A stretch of DNA of 44,709 bases from an uncultured Opitutia bacterium (GCA_903830425.1 CAIKTR010000193.1:1-44709), one strand, 5' to 3'; counted from the first letter of the stretch, positions 1-10,082 are shown. Notes: a model not told the origin generated them from the sequence alone. Program-made: numbers and translations.

Positions 1-602
1 CACAGCGTGTATTCCCGGAGCTGCGTCGGGAGCACCAGCCAGGAGTGCCCGGGGACGATCCGGCAATGCACCAGCCCGCGGTTCTCCGCGCCACCTCCGA
101 CCGGAATCAGCACCTCGCCGTCCGCCGGCGCGTCGAGCCGGTGCGGCCAGGCGCCCAGGGCCACGCCGCGGACCGCGACGGCCAGCGGACCGGGCTCGTC
201 CGCCGGCTGGCGGAAGACCTCGGGGGTCATGCCGTTGTACGTCGGCCACATCGAGTTCGTCGGGATCTTGAACGGCTGGACGAAATAGGTGCGGATGCCG
301 ATGATCACGATCGCCGCCACGAGGAAGAACTCGATGTTCTCCACCAGCGCGCTCTTGGGGTAGATCGCCCCGCCCGTGCGCCGGAGCACGTCCTCCAGCG
401 ACTCGATGGCGAGCTTGAGCGGGCCGGCCTCCGCCTTCGCCTTGAGCCGCTGGCGCAGCGTCTCGGTCGACTGGCGCAGTTCGGCCGCCTCGGCGCTGGC
501 CAGCAGGTCGCGGCGGAAGTGCCAGACCTTGTCTGCCATTTCCAGCCAGTGAGCCGCGCTTTCGCGCAGCTTCGAATCTTGCGAGGCGAACAGGCCGAAC
601 AT
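1..602 (-). CDS. lepB: Signal peptidase I, N-terminal part (runs off the left edge)
   Basis: Membrane serine protease that removes signal peptides from exported proteins. Reading from the ATG at 602 gives about 200 residues before the edge. The first 85 or so are charged and probably cytoplasmic, followed by one membrane segment at about residues 91-104. Then comes PTNSMWP, the family signature with the nucleophile Ser117. The catalytic Lys region and the C-terminus lie outside the window. The long charged N-terminal extension before the membrane segment is larger than in the compact E. coli enzyme. It starts 9 bases after the lepA stop and belongs to the same minus-strand run. The lepA-lepB pairing is common in bacteria. 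There is no Shine-Dalgarno sequence before the start. Confidence 0.9.
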   Translation of the reverse strand, partial: MFGLFASQDSKLRESAAHWLEMADKVWHFRRDLLASAEAAELRQSTETLRQRLKAKAEAGPLKLAIESLEDVLRRTGGAIYPKSALVENIEFFLVAAIVIIGIRTYFVQPFKIPTNSMWPTYNGMTPEVFRQPADEPGPLAVAVRGVALGAWPHRLDAPADGEVLIPVGGGAENRGLVHCRIVPGHSWLVLPTQLREYTL

Positions 603-611
603 GGCAGGAGG

Positions 612-2411
<1,800 letters not shown>

Positions 2412-2413
2412 CG

Positions 2414-3325
2414 TCAGGCGGTCAGATCCGAAAATTCAGCCAGACTCTTCACCGGCCACGTGGGTTCCGTCCGCCGGGCCAGGCCGGCCAGCACGCCCCC
2501 GGGCCCGAGTTCCCAGAATTCCGTCGCCCCGGCGGCCGCCGCGGCGCGCATGCAATCCTCCCAGAGCACGGAGGCCACAACCTGGCGGACCAACGCGGCC
2601 CGGATGGCTGCCGGCTCCGCCACGGCCTGGCCGGTGGTGTTGGTGAACACGGCAAAGCGGGGGGCGGCAAACGGCACCTGCTCGAGGAAGGCGGCGAAGG
2701 CGGCGCGCGCCGGCTCCATCAGGCGGGAGTGATAGGCCCCGGCGACCTTCAGCGGCATGACCTTCTTGATGCCCCGCGCCTTGGCGGCCGTCACCGCGGC
2801 GTCCACCTTGGACTTCTCACCGGTGACGATGATCTGGCCCGGCGCGTTGAAATTGGCGGCCTCGATGTCGAATTCGCGGCACAGTTCCTGAACCTTGGCG
2901 CGCTCCTCGCCCATGATGGCAGCCATGCCGCCGGTGGTCTGCTCGCAGGCCAGCTGCATGAGCCGGCCGCGCTCGGCCACGACCCGCAGGCCGGTCGCAA
3001 AGTCAAACACGCCCGCGGCGCAGTACGCCGTCACTTCGCCGAGGCTCAGGCCCAGCGCATACCGGGGTTCGCCGGCAGGCAGGCGGCCCTGCTCCTGCAG
3101 CGCGGCCAGCAGGGCGAGTCCGTGCACGAACAGCGCCGGCTGGCAGACCTTGGTCTGCGTCAGCTCCGACTCCGGCCCGGCGAAACAGACCTGTGCCAAG
3201 TCCCAGCCTAGCACGGCCTTTGCCTCGTCATACCGAGCCCGGGCGGCCGGCGAGTGCTCGTACAGCGACTGCCCCATGCCGATTTTTTGGGCTCCCTGAC
3301 CGGAAAAAATGAGTGCCAATGCCAT
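2414..3325 (-). CDS. fabD: Malonyl-CoA:ACP transacylase
   Basis: Loads malonyl groups onto acyl carrier protein for fatty-acid synthesis in the cytoplasm. 303 residues from the ATG at 3325, where the protein opens with the family-typical FSGQGAQ. An in-frame ATG at 3367 would add 14 residues without family support. The nucleophile sits in GLSLGE (Ser94), where most FabD proteins have GHSLGE; the catalytic His is in AYHS (about residue 199). The change of the residue before Ser from His to Leu is worth noting but, to my recollection, occurs in some other FabD proteins. Usual partners fabH/fabG/acpP are not next to it; instead it lies between a Pro-rich secreted protein gene (45 bases upstream) and lepA (2 bases downstream). 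Confidence 0.93.
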   Translation of the reverse strand: MALALIFSGQGAQKIGMGQSLYEHSPAARARYDEAKAVLGWDLAQVCFAGPESELTQTKVCQPALFVHGLALLAALQEQGRLPAGEPRYALGLSLGEVTAYCAAGVFDFATGLRVVAERGRLMQLACEQTTGGMAAIMGEERAKVQELCREFDIEAANFNAPGQIIVTGEKSKVDAAVTAAKARGIKKVMPLKVAGAYHSRLMEPARAAFAAFLEQVPFAAPRFAVFTNTTGQAVAEPAAIRAALVRQVVASVLWEDCMRAAAAAGATEFWELGPGGVLAGLARRTEPTWPVKSLAEFSDLTA

Positions 3326-3370
3326 GGTTGAACCGGCTAGAAAATCGCCCGCCCCCGGAAAAACCAAGCC

Positions 3371-4300
3371 CTAAAAACGCTTCAGCTGCCGGAAATACTT
3401 CGCGTCATCCGTCGGTTTGAGCCGGTCGTCGGGCGGCGGATCGGTTTTCACCGGGGCCGTTTCGACTTTCGGCGTCGGAGCCAGCAGCGGCGCCGGCCCG
3501 TCCGCGGGCCCTCCGGCCACCAGCAGGCCCGTTCGTTCATTCGGCCCAGCCGGGCCTCCCATCGACCCCAGGTCAGCGAGATAGGGATTGGTGGCGCGGG
3601 TCGCGACCGGCGGCACGGCTGTTCCGGCCCGCCCGCCCCCGCCCATCGAGGCCTCCCCGCGCAGCAGACCTTCCAGGCCGGCGGGGTCCGACGCCCGCTC
3701 GGCCTCCCGATCCGGCGCGGCGTTGAAATTGGTCTCCGCCGTCCTGACCTTGAGCAGTTCAAAATCCTTCGGGGTCATCCAGCCCGCCATGTACGACGTG
3801 AGCGGATTGTCCGCACTCACCGATGGCTTGGGCCCGAGTGGCTCCTTTTTACTTTCCACGGCGGGCGCCTCGAGCGGGTCGGTTTCCGTCTCGGGCTCCG
3901 TGGCCGTGGTTTCACGCCCCCCTTCGCCCGCCCGACGCTCGTTCCGGGCATCGGGCCGCTTTTCGGTCATGGCGTCGACCAGCCAGTTGGCGGATTTGGC
4001 CCCCTTGGCGGCCGCGGAACCCTTGGACCGCGGGTCCGCGCGCGGATCCGCCGTGGGCGGCAGGAACAGCGCGGACTCCTCGCTGGACAGGTGCAGGGGC
4101 GGCGGCGTGGCCATGGGCAGGCTGAGGCGCGGCGATTCCGCCGGACCGCGCGTCCCCTTGATGGTGTCGAAGTCCCGCCGGGCGGCGGCGATCGCATCGG
4201 GCGGGGCCGGGCGGACCGGCGGGCGGGGCGGATCCTCCGCCCGAGTCCCGACCGCCAGGGCAGCCAGCAGCAGGCAGGTGCGTCGGCGCGGGAGGACCAT
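3371..4300 (-). CDS. Proline-rich, probably secreted protein of unknown function
   Basis: 309 residues with no family I recognise. The N-terminus (MVLPRRR followed by a short hydrophobic run LLLAALAVG, then TRAED) resembles a signal peptide of about 21 residues. The remainder is rich in Pro, Ala, Gly, Glu and Lys and looks mostly disordered. A slightly more ordered patch lies in the middle (NPLTSYMAGWMTPKDFELL), and the tail (AKYFRQLKRF) is basic. It starts 8 bases after the pilT stop and is followed by fabD after 45 bases, so it should be made with them. A GAGG sequence 6 bases before the ATG may be a ribosome-binding site. Link to the pilus or the cell wall is only suggested by position. 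Confidence 0.7.
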   Translation of the reverse strand: MVLPRRRTCLLLAALAVGTRAEDPPRPPVRPAPPDAIAAARRDFDTIKGTRGPAESPRLSLPMATPPPLHLSSEESALFLPPTADPRADPRSKGSAAAKGAKSANWLVDAMTEKRPDARNERRAGEGGRETTATEPETETDPLEAPAVESKKEPLGPKPSVSADNPLTSYMAGWMTPKDFELLKVRTAETNFNAAPDREAERASDPAGLEGLLRGEASMGGGGRAGTAVPPVATRATNPYLADLGSMGGPAGPNERTGLLVAGGPADGPAPLLAPTPKVETAPVKTDPPPDDRLKPTDDAKYFRQLKRF

Positions 4301-4308
4301 GGACCGCC

Positions 4309-5400
4309 TCAGCTCCGCATGAAGATGCCCTTGAGGTTCATCTCCAGCGCCTGGGGATTCGGGGAGAACCGGAGGGCCTCCGCCTTGCTGATCTTGCCGG
4401 CCTTGATCAGCCGGTAGAGGTCCTTGTTGAAGGAGAAGCTGTTCGAGTCGGTGTTGCCGTCGAGGATGCCCTGGATCTTCTCGAACTGGCCCTCGAGAAT
4501 GAGGTTCTTCACCACCGTGTCGGCGTTGAGGATCTCGTTGCTCGGCACCCGGCCGCCGCCCTCGAGGGCGGGAATGAGTTTCTGGCAGATGAAGCCGCGC
4601 AGGGAGCCGGACACCGCCCGCCGGGCCTGAATCTGCTCCTCGGGCGGGAAAAACTCGAAGAGGCGCGTCAGCGACTGCGCCACGGTGGAGGCGTGCATCG
4701 TGGAGAACACGAGGTGGCCGGTCTCGGCGGCGGAGATCGCGGTCTCGAACGTCACGCGGTCGCGCATTTCGCCGATGAGGATGATGTCGGGGTTCTGGCG
4801 CAGCACGGACTTGATCGCCAGTTCGAAGCTGGGCACGTCGAGGCCGATCTCGCGCTGCTGGAACAGCGACTTCTCGTCCTGGAAGGTGTACTCGATCGGG
4901 TCCTCGATGGTGATGATGTGCTTGTCCATCGTCTGGTTGATCCAGTTGAGCATGGCGGCCATCGTGGAACTCTTGCCGGAACCGGTGGCGCCGCAGACCA
5001 GCAGGATGCCGTCCTTCGCCTGGGCGAGCTTCAGCATGGGCTCGGCCTGCACGCCGAGGTCCTCAAAGGACGGCACGCGGCTCTTGATGTGGCGCAGCAC
5101 GAGGCTGACGAGGCCCCGCTGATGGAAGGCGTTGACGCGGAAGCGACCCACGCCCTCGGCGGAATAGGCGAAGTCCACCTGCCCGTCGTCGTCCCATTGT
5201 TTCTTAAAGACCTTCGGCACATGCTCATCCACGAAGGCCTGGGCCTCGGGGCAGGAAATCGGGTCCATGTCGACCGGCTTGAGGCGGCCCGAGAGTCGCA
5301 CGTAGCCGGGTTTGTTGGATTTCACGACGATGTCGCTCGCGCCACTTTCCACGGCGAGTCGAAGCAGGTCGTTGAGCATTTCCGTGTGGGGAGTGGCCAT
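4309..5400 (-). CDS. pilT: Type IV pilus retraction ATPase, PilT family
   Basis: Hexameric ATPase that powers retraction of type IV pili at the inner face of the cytoplasmic membrane. 363 residues, normal for PilT. Visible motifs are Walker A GATGSGKSS (residues 137-145), the Asp box region IITIEDPIEY, Walker B IILIGEMRD and the His box STMHA. The C-terminal helix VVKNLILEGQ corresponds to the AIRNLIRE motif of PilT. No pilin, PilB or PilC genes are in the window, so the gene stands apart from the pilus machinery. It is first in the run pilT - Pro-rich protein - fabD - lepA - lepB and is divergent from dapA, with 67 bases between the two start codons. PilU-like function cannot be excluded. 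Confidence 0.92.
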   Translation of the reverse strand: MATPHTEMLNDLLRLAVESGASDIVVKSNKPGYVRLSGRLKPVDMDPISCPEAQAFVDEHVPKVFKKQWDDDGQVDFAYSAEGVGRFRVNAFHQRGLVSLVLRHIKSRVPSFEDLGVQAEPMLKLAQAKDGILLVCGATGSGKSSTMAAMLNWINQTMDKHIITIEDPIEYTFQDEKSLFQQREIGLDVPSFELAIKSVLRQNPDIILIGEMRDRVTFETAISAAETGHLVFSTMHASTVAQSLTRLFEFFPPEEQIQARRAVSGSLRGFICQKLIPALEGGGRVPSNEILNADTVVKNLILEGQFEKIQGILDGNTDSNSFSFNKDLYRLIKAGKISKAEALRFSPNPQALEMNLKGIFMRS

Positions 5401-5419
5401 GGGTAAAAAAGCGTTGCGG

Positions 5420-5450
5420 ATTATCTATTTCACCATGCCTTCTTCCGCAA
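5420..5450 (-). promoter_or_regulatory. Possible promoter for the pilT-fabD-lepA-lepB run
   Basis: On the minus strand, TTGCGG (5445-5450) is followed after 17 bases by TAGATA (5422-5427, in TAGATAAT). This is a weak sigma-70-like pair about 20-50 bases before the pilT start at 5400. The -35 box matches the consensus at only three positions, so this is a suggestion. Confidence 0.3.
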
Positions 5451-5467
5451 GGAACTTTGCCTGCCCC

Positions 5468-6355
5468 ATGAAACTCCGCCCGCTCACTGGAACCATCACG
5501 GCGCTCGTCACGCCTTTCAGCCAACAAGCCGTCGCCTACCGCGACCTCGCGAAACTGGTCGAGCACCAGATCAAGGGCGGCGTCAACGGCCTCGTCCCCG
5601 TCGGCACCACCGGCGAGTCCCCCACGCTCAGCCACGAGGAGCACATGGACGTCATTCGCGCCGTGGTCACCGCCGCCCGCGGCCGCGTGCCGGTGATCGC
5701 CGGGACCGGCTCCAACTCGACCCACGAGGCCGTCGAGCTGACCGAGCACGCCCACGCCGCCGGCGCCGACGGCATGCTCGTGGTCACGCCCTACTACAAC
5801 AAGCCGAACCAGGAGGGCCTGTTCCGCCATTACTGCGCCGTGGCCGACGCCACCGACCGCCCGATCATTCTCTACTCCATCCCCGGTCGCTGCGGCATTG
5901 AGATCAGCGTGCCCGTCGTGGAGCGGCTCCGCGCCCGGTATCCCCACGTCCGCTGGATCAAGGAGGCGGGCGGCAACGTCGACCGGGTCGATCAGCTCAA
6001 GCAGGCCCTGGGCGCCGACATCACGGTGCTCAGCGGCGACGACTCCCTGACCCTGCCCTTCATGGCCGTCGGGGCGGAGGGCGTCATCAGCGTCGCCTCC
6101 AACCTCGCGATTCGGGAGGTCGGCCAGATGGTCCGCCTGGCCCTCGCCAACGATTTCACCCAGGCCGCCCGGCTGCACCGCCGGCTCTATCCCCTGTTCA
6201 AGGCGCTGTTCCTTGATCCCAATCCCGTGCCGATCAAGGTCGCCCTGGCCCGCGCCGGACTCATCACGTCCGCCGCGGTGCGCCCGCCGCTGTGCGACCT
6301 GACTCCGGCTCACCTGCCCCCGCTGGTCAAGGCCCTCGCCGCCCTGCGCAAATAA
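5468..6355 (+). CDS. dapA: 4-hydroxy-tetrahydrodipicolinate synthase
   Basis: First committed step of lysine and diaminopimelate synthesis: condenses pyruvate with aspartate semialdehyde. 295 residues from the ATG at 5468, matching the family length. Visible residues are GTTGES (about 46-51), YY at 109-110, Tyr136 in YSIPGR and the Schiff-base Lys165 in IKEAGG. An in-frame ATG at 5435 would add 11 residues; it lies 6 bases after an AT-rich TTATCTATT element, so a leaderless longer form is possible. AAGGAA at about 5449-5454 precedes the chosen start at a rather long distance. It is followed 4 bases later by dapB, giving a dapA-dapB-ruvA unit. No lysine riboswitch fits in the 67-base upstream gap. 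Confidence 0.96.
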   Translation: MKLRPLTGTITALVTPFSQQAVAYRDLAKLVEHQIKGGVNGLVPVGTTGESPTLSHEEHMDVIRAVVTAARGRVPVIAGTGSNSTHEAVELTEHAHAAGADGMLVVTPYYNKPNQEGLFRHYCAVADATDRPIILYSIPGRCGIEISVPVVERLRARYPHVRWIKEAGGNVDRVDQLKQALGADITVLSGDDSLTLPFMAVGAEGVISVASNLAIREVGQMVRLALANDFTQAARLHRRLYPLFKALFLDPNPVPIKVALARAGLITSAAVRPPLCDLTPAHLPPLVKALAALRK

Positions 6356-6359
6356 TCCC

Positions 6360-7091
6360 ATGCCCCCCCGCATCCTCATTCATGGCGCCAAGGGCCGCAT
6401 GGGCCAGACGCTCGTCACCGCCGCCCAGGAACTGGGCCTGGTGGTCGGCGCGGCGGTCGACGCCGGCGACGACCTCGCCGCCGGCCTCGCGCAGGCGGAC
6501 GTGGCCGTCGATTTCAGCTCGCCCCACGCCACCCGGGCGCTGCTCGAGCTCGCGATCGCCCAGCGCAAGCCCGTTGTCATCGGCACCACCGGACACCCCG
6601 CCGCCGTCAAGGCCGAGTTGCGCGCGCTGGCGGCCCGGGTGCCGTGTGTCTGGGCCGGAAATTTCTCGGTCGGCGTGAACCTGCTGTTCGCTCTCACCCG
6701 CCGCGCGGCCGCCGTCCTCGGCTCCGACTATGACGCCGAGGTGGTGGAGATGCACCATCGCTTCAAGCAGGACGCCCCCAGCGGCACCGCCGCTCGCCTG
6801 CTCGAGATCATCCTCGAGGAGCGCAAACTCACCGCCCAGGCGCTGCGCCACGGCCGCCACGGCCTCACCGGCGAGCGCTCCCCCTCCGAGGTGGGCGTCC
6901 ACGCCCTCCGGGGCGGCGATGTCGTCGGCGACCATACCGTCCTCTTCGCCGCGCTCGGCGAGCGCCTGGAGCTGACGCACAAGGCCAGCGACCGGGGGAT
7001 TTTCGCCCGCGGCGCGCTGCGGGCCGCGCAATGGGTCCTCACCCAGCCGGCCGGGGTCTACGACATGCAGGATGTCCTTGGCCTGAAGTAA
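6360..7091 (+). CDS. dapB: 4-hydroxy-tetrahydrodipicolinate reductase
   Basis: NAD(P)H-dependent reduction of the DapA product, the next step towards meso-diaminopimelate for lysine and peptidoglycan. 243 residues. The Rossmann glycine-rich motif is HGAKGRMGQ near the N-terminus. GTTGHP is a nucleotide-contact loop, and the substrate motif EMHHRFKQDAPSGTA carries the catalytic His pair and Lys. The C-terminus (YDMQDVLGL) is typical. It starts 4 bases after the dapA stop without a Shine-Dalgarno sequence, suggesting translational coupling. ruvA follows after 8 bases. Confidence 0.96.
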   Translation: MPPRILIHGAKGRMGQTLVTAAQELGLVVGAAVDAGDDLAAGLAQADVAVDFSSPHATRALLELAIAQRKPVVIGTTGHPAAVKAELRALAARVPCVWAGNFSVGVNLLFALTRRAAAVLGSDYDAEVVEMHHRFKQDAPSGTAARLLEIILEERKLTAQALRHGRHGLTGERSPSEVGVHALRGGDVVGDHTVLFAALGERLELTHKASDRGIFARGALRAAQWVLTQPAGVYDMQDVLGLK

Positions 7092-7099
7092 GTGATCCC

Positions 7100-7702
7100 A
7101 TGATCACCTCCATCCAGGGTACGCTGGTCTCGGCCACGCCGCTGCAGGCCATCATCGAGCTCAACGGCTTCACCTACGAGGTCCATCTCCCCGTCACCAC
7201 CGCCGAGCGGCTGCCCGCCCCGGGCGCCCAGGTGAAGCTGCACACGCTCGTGATCTACCGCGAGGATTCCCAGACGCTCTACGGCTTCGCCGCGCCGGCG
7301 GACCGGGATTTTTTCCGGCTGATGATCGAGCATGTGACCGGCGTGGGGCCCAAGGTCGCGCTCAGCATCATGAGCCGCCTGTCGCTGCCCCTGCTGGAGG
7401 ACGCCATCCGGGTCGGCGACATCGCCACCCTCGCGAAATGCCCGGGCATCGGCAAGAAAACCGCCGAGCGCCTAGTGGTTGAATTAAAGTCCAAGGTCGG
7501 CACGGGGCAAGCCGGTCGCGCGGGCGCCGAGCCCGCCGGCTCGCCCGGGGCCACGGGGGCCGGACTGCATCGTGATGCCGTCGCGGCGCTCACGGCCCTG
7601 GGCTACAAGGCCGCGGACGCGGACCAGGCCGTGCGGCGCGCCGCGCTGGTGCTCGGCCCCCAGGCGACGACCGAGGCGCTGATCAAGAAGGCGCTGAGCT
7701 GA
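7100..7702 (+). CDS. ruvA: Holliday junction branch migration protein RuvA
   Basis: Tetrameric protein that binds four-way DNA junctions and loads the RuvB motor during recombination repair. 200 residues from the ATG at 7100. The N-terminal OB-fold begins MITSIQGTLV. Two helix-hairpin-helix motifs are visible (VTGVGPKVALS and CPGIGKKTAERLV), then a linker rich in Gly/Ala and the C-terminal RuvB-binding domain (VAALTALGYKAADA). A longer reading from 7031 overlaps dapB and lacks family support. It lies 8 bases after dapB; ruvB and ruvC are not in the window. It converges on the anti-sigma gene, whose end is 20 bases away, with no clear terminator. Confidence 0.95.
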   Translation: MITSIQGTLVSATPLQAIIELNGFTYEVHLPVTTAERLPAPGAQVKLHTLVIYREDSQTLYGFAAPADRDFFRLMIEHVTGVGPKVALSIMSRLSLPLLEDAIRVGDIATLAKCPGIGKKTAERLVVELKSKVGTGQAGRAGAEPAGSPGATGAGLHRDAVAALTALGYKAADADQAVRRAALVLGPQATTEALIKKALS

Positions 7703-7722
7703 GTCTCGGCCCTGGCGGCGGC

Positions 7723-8376
7723 CTACTTCTGAAAGCGCAGCGCGGCCATCTCGACCTTGCCCTGAAACGGGCGGACGGCCCGGCTGGCCCGGTTTTCGGC
7801 GGGACGCGGGTCGCGACCGTCGAAGCGGAGATCCTCGAGCGAGACGTTCTCCATCGAGGAAAGACGGACGTCGTTCATCCAGTCGCCCCAGCCCGCCGGA
7901 TAGCCGGCGGTGGCGTCGGCGAGGTCCGCGTTCTGATCGCCGAGCTTGAGTGAGCGCGGGCCCAGCACGGGATGGAGGACCGGGCGCGCCGGGGTGACGG
8001 CGGCCACGGCGGCGAGTGACGGCGCGGCAGCGGGACCCTGGGCGACCGTGTCCGCCACGGGGGTGACGGGGTGCGGGCGCATGATGAAGGCCACGGCGAT
8101 GGCGGCGGCGACGGCGCCCAGCGAGGCGGCATATGCGGCGAAGCGGAACGGCGCCGGGCGCGGCGCGAGCCGGGGACGCGCGGCCGGCGCGGGGGCGGCG
8201 GTGCGGAAGGTTTCGCCGAGCTGGGCGCAGGCCTGCTGCATCTGGCAATACTGCCGGTAAACGCGGCGCCGCTCCGGGCTGCTGCGGACCTCTTCCTCCA
8301 GCAGCGCGGCGTCCGCCGGGCTGATTTGGTGGTCAACGTACAGGTTCAGCAGTTCGATGAACTTGGTTTCTTTCAT
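7723..8376 (-). CDS. Probable membrane-bound anti-sigma factor
   Basis: 217 residues. The N-terminal part (about 1-55) is helical, resembling the sigma-binding domain of zf-HC2/RseA-type anti-sigma factors (ELLNLYVDHQISPADAALLEEEV, shortened here). It lacks the usual zinc motif H-x3-C-x2-C; only Cys44 and Cys50 are seen. A Pro/Ala linker leads to a single membrane segment at about residues 78-98. The remaining ~120 residues would be outside the membrane and are not recognisable. The gene follows the ECF sigma factor gene with a 43-base gap, which is the main reason for the assignment. Expected role: hold the sigma factor inactive at the membrane until an envelope signal arrives. Confidence 0.72.
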   Translation of the reverse strand: MKETKFIELLNLYVDHQISPADAALLEEEVRSSPERRRVYRQYCQMQQACAQLGETFRTAAPAPAARPRLAPRPAPFRFAAYAASLGAVAAAIAVAFIMRPHPVTPVADTVAQGPAAAPSLAAVAAVTPARPVLHPVLGPRSLKLGDQNADLADATAGYPAGWGDWMNDVRLSSMENVSLEDLRFDGRDPRPAENRASRAVRPFQGKVEMAALRFQK

Positions 8377-8419
8377 GGTGGTGTCGGGTCGGTGGTTCGC
8401 AGGGTCAAGCTGCGGGTAG

Positions 8420-9025
8420 TCAGGTCTTGAAATCTTCGCCGAGTTTGGACCGCAGGCTCTCGCGGGCCCGGGCGATGCGGCTCTTCACGGTGCCCACGGA
8501 GATGCCGAGGATGTCCGCGATCTCCTCGTAGGAGAGGTTCTTGATGTTGCGCAGGGTCAGGATCTCCCGGTGCTTCGCACTGAGCTTTTCCATGCCCTGC
8601 GCAATCCGGTCGATGAACTCCTGCGTCACCGTGATGTCGTCCGGGGTCTCCACCTCGGCCGGGATCAGATCCGCCAGAGTGGTCGAATTGTCCGCACTGA
8701 CCGGGGCATCGAAGGAGACCGACTTGTCCCGCTTGCGCCGCCACCAGTACCAGTAGCGGTTGCGGGCGAGGTTGGTGGCAATCTGGTAGAGCCAGGTGGA
8801 GAAAGCGGAGTCGCCGCGGAAGTTCACCAGCCCGCGATGGGCCCGGATGAAGGCGTCCTGGGTGACCTCCTCGGCGTCCTGCGAGTTTCGCAGGAGCTGG
8901 TTGACCATCGCATAGATGCGGTCCCAGTAGCGCGAGACCATCTCGTCAAAGGCGGACTGGTCGCCGTTTTTGAACCGGTCCACGAGCACCTGGTCGAAGG
9001 CTACTTCCTGAGCTTTAGTTGACAT
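8420..9025 (-). CDS. ECF (sigma-E type) RNA polymerase sigma factor
   Basis: 201 residues from the ATG at 9025. Region 2 is clear: AFDEMVSRYWDRIY, then DAEEVTQDAFIRAHRGL and FSTWLYQIATNLARNRYW. After a short linker, region 4 has the helix-turn-helix EILTLRNIKNLSYEEIADIL followed by GTVKSRIARAR. The size and lack of regions 1 and 3 mark it as an extracytoplasmic-function sigma factor that redirects RNA polymerase to stress or envelope genes. A TTG at 9070 could extend it by 15 residues, but those would cover the predicted promoter. The next gene downstream is the probable anti-sigma factor. The promoter in front matches sigma-E targets, so it probably transcribes its own gene. Confidence 0.93.
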   Translation of the reverse strand: MSTKAQEVAFDQVLVDRFKNGDQSAFDEMVSRYWDRIYAMVNQLLRNSQDAEEVTQDAFIRAHRGLVNFRGDSAFSTWLYQIATNLARNRYWYWWRRKRDKSVSFDAPVSADNSTTLADLIPAEVETPDDITVTQEFIDRIAQGMEKLSAKHREILTLRNIKNLSYEEIADILGISVGTVKSRIARARESLRSKLGEDFKT

Positions 9026-9039
9026 GCGTTCAACTTCGC

Positions 9040-9067
9040 TCTGACGGGTATATTGCTGGATAGTTCC
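9040..9067 (-). promoter_or_regulatory. Sigma-E-type promoter in front of the ECF sigma gene
   Basis: On the minus strand, GGAACTA (9061-9067) is separated by exactly 16 bases from TCAGA (9040-9044). The E. coli sigma-E consensus is close to GGAACTT, 16 bases, TCnnA, so both boxes and the spacing fit. Transcription would start around 9033-9036, leaving only 8-11 bases before the ATG at 9025. This points to autoregulation by the gene's own product. Confidence 0.65.
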
Positions 9068-9070
9068 CAA

Positions 9071-9305
9071 ATTAGTAAAAGGATGAGGGCTGGCTTAAGC
9101 GGGTGGCCCGGTGCGGTCAATGCCCGCCGGCAACCCGGCCCGTCCACCGGCCCTGGCGGTCGCTGGCAAACGACCGGCCGGCTGGTTCACCCGACGCGGC
9201 GCGGCTTTTGGTGGCTATATTCGCGATTACCAAGCTAGATTTTTCACGCCGCCAGCAATCCACCCCAGCGCGTGACCGCCGTACCCGTATACCCAAGGCC
9301 AGCTG
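9071..9305. other. Intergenic stretch between the sigma factor and methyltransferase genes
   Basis: About 235 bases upstream of two divergent genes. It holds a GC-rich part (9100-9200) and an AT-richer part with TATATT at 9216-9221 that could be a -10 box for the methyltransferase gene; no convincing -35 box lies at the right distance. I see no ORF with coding character and no RNA gene. Confidence 0.4.
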
Positions 9306-10082
9306 ATGAAAACACCGCCCAAAATTGAGGCGAAGATCGAGGACGAGTTCGCCGCGTCTGCCCGGGCCTGGTCCCCGGAAGCCGTTTATTATTGGGACAG
9401 CCACCTTCCGCGCTACCGTTATTTCGCCGGCCTGCTGGGCGACTTGGGGGCGCGGCAAGCCTTTGACCGGGTGCTGGATATAGGCATGGGGTTTCAAACA
9501 CTTTTGCTGAGGAAGTTGCTGCCCGAGAGCCAAATCGACTGCCTGGGCGTCTACCACGACCCCCGGTTCAGCCCCGAGGGAAAGTCTGCCTTCCTCCCCG
9601 GGGACTTGAACAAACTCGCGCACGAATCCGGCCCGGGTAATTTGGCGGGCGGCTACGATCTGATCGTGTTCATGGAGGTGCTGGAGCATCTCTACACTCC
9701 CCCGGATCTCGTCCTCAGGTACCTCTCCTCGCTCCTGAGCGCAGGCGGCGTGATCGTGGTGACGACGCCGAACGCGGCCTGGTTGAAGAACCGATTGAAG
9801 ATGCTGCGCGGCAGGAATCCCTTCGAGACCCTCCGGGCCAATCCGAGTGACATGGGGCATATCCGGGAATACACGGCGGCGGAGTTGGAGGCGGCCTTTG
9901 CCGGCACCGGCCTGCGCAAGGTGCGCGCCGAACGACGGGGATTGTATCGCTTCAACAATCCCAAGGACAAATTTTACAGCTGGATCGCTGATATCACCCA
10001 CCCATCCCTGCGCCGCACCCTGGTCGCGGTGTACCGCAAGGAGGGTCTAGTGCCCGGGCAAACCGGTCCGGTCCGACCCTGA
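9306..10082 (+). CDS. Class I SAM-dependent methyltransferase
   Basis: 258 residues. SAM-binding motif I is VLDIGMGFQ (about residues 56-64), with Met where most relatives have Cys. Further on are YDLIVFMEVLEHL (motif II, with the typical EVLEH) and GGVIVVTTPN (motif III). This pattern is typical of the Methyltransf_11/23 type acting on small molecules, lipids or glycans; the substrate is unknown. AAGG lies 8 bases before the ATG. Base composition is visibly less GC-rich than in flanking genes, and the gene is followed by an AT-richer gap and a tRNA gene, which is compatible with acquisition by transfer. No functional partner is adjacent. Confidence 0.8.
   Translation: MKTPPKIEAKIEDEFAASARAWSPEAVYYWDSHLPRYRYFAGLLGDLGARQAFDRVLDIGMGFQTLLLRKLLPESQIDCLGVYHDPRFSPEGKSAFLPGDLNKLAHESGPGNLAGGYDLIVFMEVLEHLYTPPDLVLRYLSSLLSAGGVIVVTTPNAAWLKNRLKMLRGRNPFETLRANPSDMGHIREYTAAELEAAFAGTGLRKVRAERRGLYRFNNPKDKFYSWIADITHPSLRRTLVAVYRKEGLVPGQTGPVRP

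Noticed and set aside
5401-5467. Lysine riboswitch before dapA
   Set aside because: The 67-base gap is too short and shows no such fold.
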